This document shows, one piece after another, positions 60,700 to 64,000 of a DNA stretch of 64,000 nt (position 1 is the stretch's first letter; each line of letters begins with the position of its first letter). The position numbers and the translations under genes were made by a program. Source of the stretch: CAZJLP01 sp964546955 (lineage in GTDB: Bacteria > Verrucomicrobiota > Verrucomicrobiia > Opitutales > Opitutaceae); assembly GCA_964546955.1 (NCBI GenBank), contig CAZJLP010000002.1, positions 62,001 through 126,000 of the forward strand. Direction: 5' to 3'. The notes beneath the pieces were generated by a model, which was not told the DNA's origin, did not search any database, and saw nothing but the letters and a program-made list of their open reading frames with translations.

Positions 60700-61596
60700 A
60701 TGTCCGTAGCCAAAAAACTAGCCCTTTTGCCCGTCCTTCTGGTCACCGGTCTGCCGGGCTTGGCCAGTGAAGGCGGCGTGGCTCCAAAAGCCACGGTGCT
60801 CTTCGACCTCGGTAATGGGTGGGCCATTACCAACAGCATGCTCACGGGCTGGACGGTTTCGGCGCTGATCGTGCTTCTTATTTTATGGATGGTAGGCCGG
60901 CCTTCCATCTTCCCATCAAAGGGGCAGGCAGTGATGGAGTCGTTGATCGAAGGATTGCGCGGGCTCTTCGAACCGATCGTCGGAAAGAAAGCGTTTCCCG
61001 GCGCGTTTCCGCTCTTGGTCACGTTCTTCATCTTCATCCTCGTGCACAATTGGATGGGCCTGCTGCCCGGCATCGGAACGATCGGGTGGGGGTATAACGA
61101 CGCTCAAGGGCACTTTCATATGGTGCGCCCCTTGCTCCGTCCGCATAATGCGGATGCCAACGGCACGATCGCCCTGGCCCTGATTTCGTTTATCGCCTGG
61201 CTGATCGTCATCTTCAAGTACGCCGGGCCTAAAGTGATCCTGATGGATTTGTTCGGCAACAAGGCGGATAAGAAAGAGACGCCCGCGGCGATGTATTTTG
61301 TCCTGACACTGATCTTCATCCTCGTTGGATTCATCGAGGTGTTCTCCATCATGATCCGGCCCTTCACGCTTTCGGTGCGGCTCTTCGGAAACATCTACGG
61401 CGGCGAGAGCCTCCTGCACGGCACCAGCTTCTTCCCTGTGTTCTATTTCATGGAGCTGTTGGTGGGCCTCATCCAGGCCATCGTTTTCACGCTCCTCACC
61501 GCCGTGTACATCGGCTTGCTCTGCAATCATGGCGACGACCATGCGCATGACGACGAGCACGGCCACGGAGCCGCAGCGGAAGGCAAACCCCACTGA
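60700..61596 (+). CDS. atpB: F-type ATP synthase subunit a
   Basis: The ATG at 60700 gives 298 residues; an earlier start at 60631 is less likely. Subunit a forms the proton half-channels in the membrane. The essential arginine is Arg227 in SVRLFGNIYGGE. Helices include LLVTFFIFILVHNWMGLLPG and ALISFIAWLIVIFKY. A signal-like first helix (LALLPVLLVTGLPGL) precedes the core, and the C-terminus ends in a His/Asp-rich tail (NHGDDHAHDDEHGHG) that may bind metal. First gene of the atp operon; no atpI homologue is visible before it. Confidence 0.96.
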   Translation: MSVAKKLALLPVLLVTGLPGLASEGGVAPKATVLFDLGNGWAITNSMLTGWTVSALIVLLILWMVGRPSIFPSKGQAVMESLIEGLRGLFEPIVGKKAFPGAFPLLVTFFIFILVHNWMGLLPGIGTIGWGYNDAQGHFHMVRPLLRPHNADANGTIALALISFIAWLIVIFKYAGPKVILMDLFGNKADKKETPAAMYFVLTLIFILVGFIEVFSIMIRPFTLSVRLFGNIYGGESLLHGTSFFPVFYFMELLVGLIQAIVFTLLTAVYIGLLCNHGDDHAHDDEHGHGAAAEGKPH

Positions 61597-61664
61597 TCCC
61601 TTTTCCGTCGGGAGCGTGCTTCGCGTGCGCACGGCGGCAACTGCAACCACCATCACTAACTCAT

Positions 61665-61874
61665 ATGATCAACCTCCTCGCTGAAATCACTGGCAACATC
61701 GCCAGCGCGTTCGGTTTGCTCGGCGCCGCCATCGGCGTGGGCCTCATCGGCAACAAAGCCGCTGAAGCGGTCGGCCGCAATCCGGCCGCCTCCGGCAAGA
61801 TCCTCGTCCAAGCCATCATCGGTATGGCGCTGGCCGAAGGTCTTGGCGTGCTCGCCCTGTTCCTCGCCAAATAA
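61665..61874 (+). CDS. atpE: F-type ATP synthase subunit c
   Basis: The 69-residue proteolipid forms the rotating c-ring. Two helices flank the polar loop RNP (residues 38-40). The ion-carrying carboxylate is Glu58 in GMALAEGLG. The residues after it (Gly-Leu) are not the Ser/Thr pair seen in sodium-binding rings, so proton coupling is inferred. A hairpin follows the stop. Confidence 0.97.
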   Translation: MINLLAEITGNIASAFGLLGAAIGVGLIGNKAAEAVGRNPAASGKILVQAIIGMALAEGLGVLALFLAK

Positions 61875-61880
61875 GCCTTG

Positions 61881-61904
61881 GTCGCGCCGTTTCTCCGGCG
61901 CGAC
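61881..61904 (+). terminator. Intercistronic hairpin between atpE and atpF
   Basis: GTCGCGCC and GGCGCGAC pair perfectly around GTTTCTCC six bases after the atpE stop. The stem is followed by TCCCTTTTTCCC. It could be a partial terminator or an mRNA 3'-end stabiliser that favours atpE over downstream genes. Confidence 0.7.
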
Positions 61905-61922
61905 TCCCTTTTTCCCTCCGCC

Positions 61923-62492
61923 ATGCTCTCCTCGTTCATCCTCGCCGCTGCCGAAACCCACGCTGCCTCGGGCGGATTAGTCGAAACGTTCGGCAATCTT
62001 GCCAACACGTTCGGCGTGGAACTCAAGTACGTCATCATCCAGACGGTCAGCTTCCTGATCCTGTTTGGCGTGCTGTACCGCTTCGGCATCAAGCCGACCA
62101 TCTCCGCGATGGATGAGCGTCGGGCGAAGATCGACGCCGGCCTGAAGTACGCCGAGGAAATGAAGGCGCAGCTGGCCGCGGCCCAGCAGGAAAGCAGCAA
62201 CTTGCTCAAGAACGCGCAAGTCGAAGCCACGAAGATCATCGAAGAATCCCGCAAGACCGCGAAGGATTTTTCGGACAAAGCCCAAAAGGAAGCCACGGAG
62301 CGCGCCAATGGCCTCATCACGAAAGCGCAGCAGGCGATTGAGCTCGAGCATAAGAAGATGCTCTCCGAGGCCCGCACGGAGATCGCCCGCCTGGTCGTGA
62401 GCACGACCGAGCGCGTCCTCGCCAAGAAACTGAGCGACGCGGACCGCGCCGGCTTCAACGAAGCCGCCGCCAAGGAGCTGACGAGCGCCTAA
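61923..62492 (+). CDS. atpF: F-type ATP synthase subunit b
   Basis: The ATG at 61923 gives 189 residues; a longer frame from 61878 reads through the hairpin and is rejected. One membrane helix (about residues 35-55: YVIIQTVSFLILFGVLYRFG) is followed by PTISAMDERRAKIDAGLKYA and a long Ala/Glu/Lys coiled coil that forms the peripheral stalk. The C-terminal part (IARLVVSTTERVLAKKLSDA) binds subunit delta. A repeat-bearing gap separates it from atpH. Confidence 0.95.
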   Translation: MLSSFILAAAETHAASGGLVETFGNLANTFGVELKYVIIQTVSFLILFGVLYRFGIKPTISAMDERRAKIDAGLKYAEEMKAQLAAAQQESSNLLKNAQVEATKIIEESRKTAKDFSDKAQKEATERANGLITKAQQAIELEHKKMLSEARTEIARLVVSTTERVLAKKLSDADRAGFNEAAAKELTSA

Positions 62493-62501
62493 CGGCGCAG
62501 C

Positions 62502-62587
62502 AATGTAGATGGAGAATGCAGAATGGAGAATGACCGACCGGCGAACTTTCAATCCATTCTAAATTCCCCATTCACAATTCTTCATTC
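62502..62587. repeat. AGAATGGAGAATG intergenic palindrome, copy 2
   Basis: ATGGAGAATGCAGAATGGAG on the left faces CCATTCTAAATTCCCCATTC and CAATTCTTCATTC on the right. The arms are imperfect inverted copies, related to 52568-52629. It fills the atpF-atpH gap. Confidence 0.7.
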
Positions 62588-62595
62588 GCCTTTTC

Positions 62596-62988
62596 ATGTC
62601 TTCCAAAAAACACGCCCACCAACTTGCCCGGCTGCTCTTCAAGCTGAGTTTGGTCAATGGCCAGCTTTCCGGTGAGCGCGTGGCCGGAGTGCTCGGCTAC
62701 GTGGAGAAAACGAAGCCCGCCCACACCATGGCCGTGCTGAAGGCTTATCAACGATTAGTCGCGGCCGAAGTCGCCCGCAACAACGCCGTGATCGAGCATG
62801 CCGGCCCCGTATCCGGCGATTTGGTACAACAGATCGCCAACGCGCTCGGCCGCAAATATGGCCGTGTCATCACGGCCACGACCAAATCGAATCCTGCTCT
62901 TCTCGCCGGTCTTCGCGTAAGGGTGGGGGACGACGTCTACGAAAACTCGGTCTCCGGACAACTCTCCACGCTCGCCGCCGCGAGCTAA
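62596..62988 (+). CDS. atpH: F-type ATP synthase subunit delta, short form
   Basis: The 130-residue protein lies where atpH belongs and keeps the C-terminal OSCP pattern: LGRKYGRVITATTKSNPALL, then AGLRVRVGDDVYENSVSGQL. The N-terminal helical domain (AHQLARLLFKLSLVNGQLSG, VLKAYQRLVAAEVARNN) is reduced, making the protein about 45 residues shorter than the usual ~175-180. No extra coding sequence is available upstream, where the repeat lies. It should still join F1 to the b stalk. Confidence 0.88.
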   Translation: MSSKKHAHQLARLLFKLSLVNGQLSGERVAGVLGYVEKTKPAHTMAVLKAYQRLVAAEVARNNAVIEHAGPVSGDLVQQIANALGRKYGRVITATTKSNPALLAGLRVRVGDDVYENSVSGQLSTLAAAS

Positions 62989-63003
62989 TGACGCCCGCAG
63001 CCT

Positions 63004-63077
63004 GAAGAATGTAGAATCCCGCCGATCCACAGCCTTCACCTGCTAAACTCATTCTTCCTCCTTCATTCTACCTTCCC
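63004..63077. repeat. GAATGTAGAAT intergenic palindrome, copy 3
   Basis: GAAGAATGTAGAATC on the left and CATTCTTCCTCCTTCATTCT on the right form an imperfect inverted repeat related to 52568-52629 and 62502-62587. It fills the atpH-atpA gap. Confidence 0.55.
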
Positions 63078-63092
63078 AAATTCGCCATCTAA

Positions 63093-64000
63093 ATGAGCAC
63101 GGTCATCGAACAAATCGAACAGCAGATCGCCAAGCTGCAGAACAAAGCAGTCAAGAAGAACACCGGCACGATCCGTTCCGTCGCCGATGGCGTCGCTCGC
63201 ATCGACGGCCTCTCGGACGTCATGTACAATGAAATGGTGCAGTTCCCCGGCGGGACGATCGGCATCGCGCTCAATTTGGAAGCGGACGAAGTCGGCTGCG
63301 TCGTGCTCGGCGACATTTCCCAGCTGAAGGAAGGCGACGAAGTCACGACCACGGGCCGGCTCCTCTCCGTTCCCGTTGGCAAGGCGCTGCTCGGCCGCGC
63401 GGTCGACGCGCTCGGCAATCCCGTCGACGGCAAAGGACCGATCGACGCCAAGGAAACGTTCCCCGTCGAAAAAATCGCTCCCGGCATCATCAAGCGCAAA
63501 TCCGTCAGCCAACCTCTTTTCACCGGCATCATGGCGATCGACTCCATGATCCCGATCGGCCGCGGACAGCGCGAGTTGATCATCGGCGACCGCGGCACCG
63601 GCAAAACCGCCATCGCGATCGACACGATCATCAATCAAGCGAAGATCAACAAGGTCGGCCTCGCCAGCGGCGACGCCAAGTTCCGCCCGGTTTATTCGAT
63701 CTACGTCGCGGTCGGACAGAAGAACTCGAACATCGTCCGCACGATCGCGACCCTCGAGGCCGCGGGCGCGATGGAATACACGGTCATTGTGGCCGCTCCG
63801 GCGGCCGACAATCCGGCCAATCAATACCTGGCGCCGTTCTCCGGCGCGGCGATGGGCGAATGGTTCATGGAAAACGGCATGGACGCGCTGATCGTCTATG
63901 ACGATCTGTCGAAACACGCCGTGGCTTACCGCCAGATTTCGCTGATTCTCAAGCGTCCTTCCGGCCGTGAAGCCTACCCCGGCGACGTGTTCTACCTGCA
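63093..64000 (+). CDS. atpA: F-type ATP synthase subunit alpha (runs off right edge)
   Basis: The ATG at 63093 opens a frame that continues past the window; 302 residues are visible. The N-terminal delta-binding region and beta barrel (NTGTIRSVADGVARIDGLSD, VQFPGGTIGIALNLEADEVG) are normal. The P-loop is GDRGTGKT at residues 165-172, with Gly168 where most alpha subunits have Gln. The loop after it carries a short insertion (KINKVGLASGDAKFRPVYSI) before YVAVGQK. NQYLAPFSGAAMGEWFMENG and YDDLSKHAVAYRQISLILKR follow. As the regulatory, non-catalytic nucleotide-binding subunit it belongs to F1. Confidence 0.97.
   Translation, partial: MSTVIEQIEQQIAKLQNKAVKKNTGTIRSVADGVARIDGLSDVMYNEMVQFPGGTIGIALNLEADEVGCVVLGDISQLKEGDEVTTTGRLLSVPVGKALLGRAVDALGNPVDGKGPIDAKETFPVEKIAPGIIKRKSVSQPLFTGIMAIDSMIPIGRGQRELIIGDRGTGKTAIAIDTIINQAKINKVGLASGDAKFRPVYSIYVAVGQKNSNIVRTIATLEAAGAMEYTVIVAAPAADNPANQYLAPFSGAAMGEWFMENGMDALIVYDDLSKHAVAYRQISLILKRPSGREAYPGDVFYL

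Noticed and set aside
1..64000. CRISPR arrays, rRNA, prophage or transposase genes
   Set aside because: No regularly spaced direct repeats, no rRNA-like stretches, and no integrase or transposase motifs were seen on either strand.

Overview
The window is a high-GC bacterial chromosome segment. Gene content and style suggest Verrucomicrobiota, probably an Opitutaceae relative. The clues are ECF sigma factors fused to membrane-anchored C-terminal regions, a bactofilin-like/RDD protein in a sigma/anti-sigma operon, several intergenic palindromic repeat families, and starts that mostly follow pyrimidine-rich leaders instead of Shine-Dalgarno sites. The phylum is inferred from family knowledge, not from a marker search. 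There are two 10-N assembly gaps (12916-12925 and 30821-30830), each inside a gene.

Layout. 1-3.7 kb: the 5' end of a leftward secreted-protein gene, then a rightward carbohydrate ABC importer (binding protein and two permeases, no ATPase). 3.9-5.7 kb: purE-purK, leftward. 5.9-8.8 kb: leftward ECF sigma, anti-sigma-like protein, bactofilin-like/RDD membrane protein. 9.0-18.8 kb: mixed small envelope proteins, a sugar nucleotidyltransferase, a TonB-like protein with a chemoreceptor, a ThuA-like protein and a dicarboxylate/amino-acid symporter. 18.85-20.4 kb: gnd with a clear terminator. 20.4-30.5 kb: an accessory-looking, lower-GC stretch with two sigma factor/membrane-domain fusions and their partner genes, a VOC protein, two class-C beta-lactamase-fold serine hydrolases and several fragments.

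30.6-45.4 kb is signalling-rich: a CheB-CheR-PAS-histidine kinase fusion with a single-domain response regulator, a Xre-RES toxin-antitoxin pair, a three-gene PAS kinase/REC/REC-kinase operon, a DUF6496 basic protein and a large CHASE-PAS hybrid kinase. None of these response regulators carries a DNA-binding output domain. 45.5-51.5 kb: a UDP-glucuronate epimerase-like enzyme, a DUF486 membrane protein, recA, a Sel1-repeat protein and a 7TM-type histidine kinase. 51.8-56.4 kb: a MacB/DevBCA-like ABC export system. 56.6-60.6 kb: mnmE, mnmG, trmB (tRNA modification). 60.7-64.0 kb: the start of the F-type ATP synthase operon atpB-E-F-H-A, with atpA running off the right edge.

The most unusual material is the pair of membrane-tethered sigma fusions, with direct repeats upstream of the first, the dense set of output-less phosphorelay proteins, and the repeat families. 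No tRNA, rRNA, CRISPR array or transposase was recognised.
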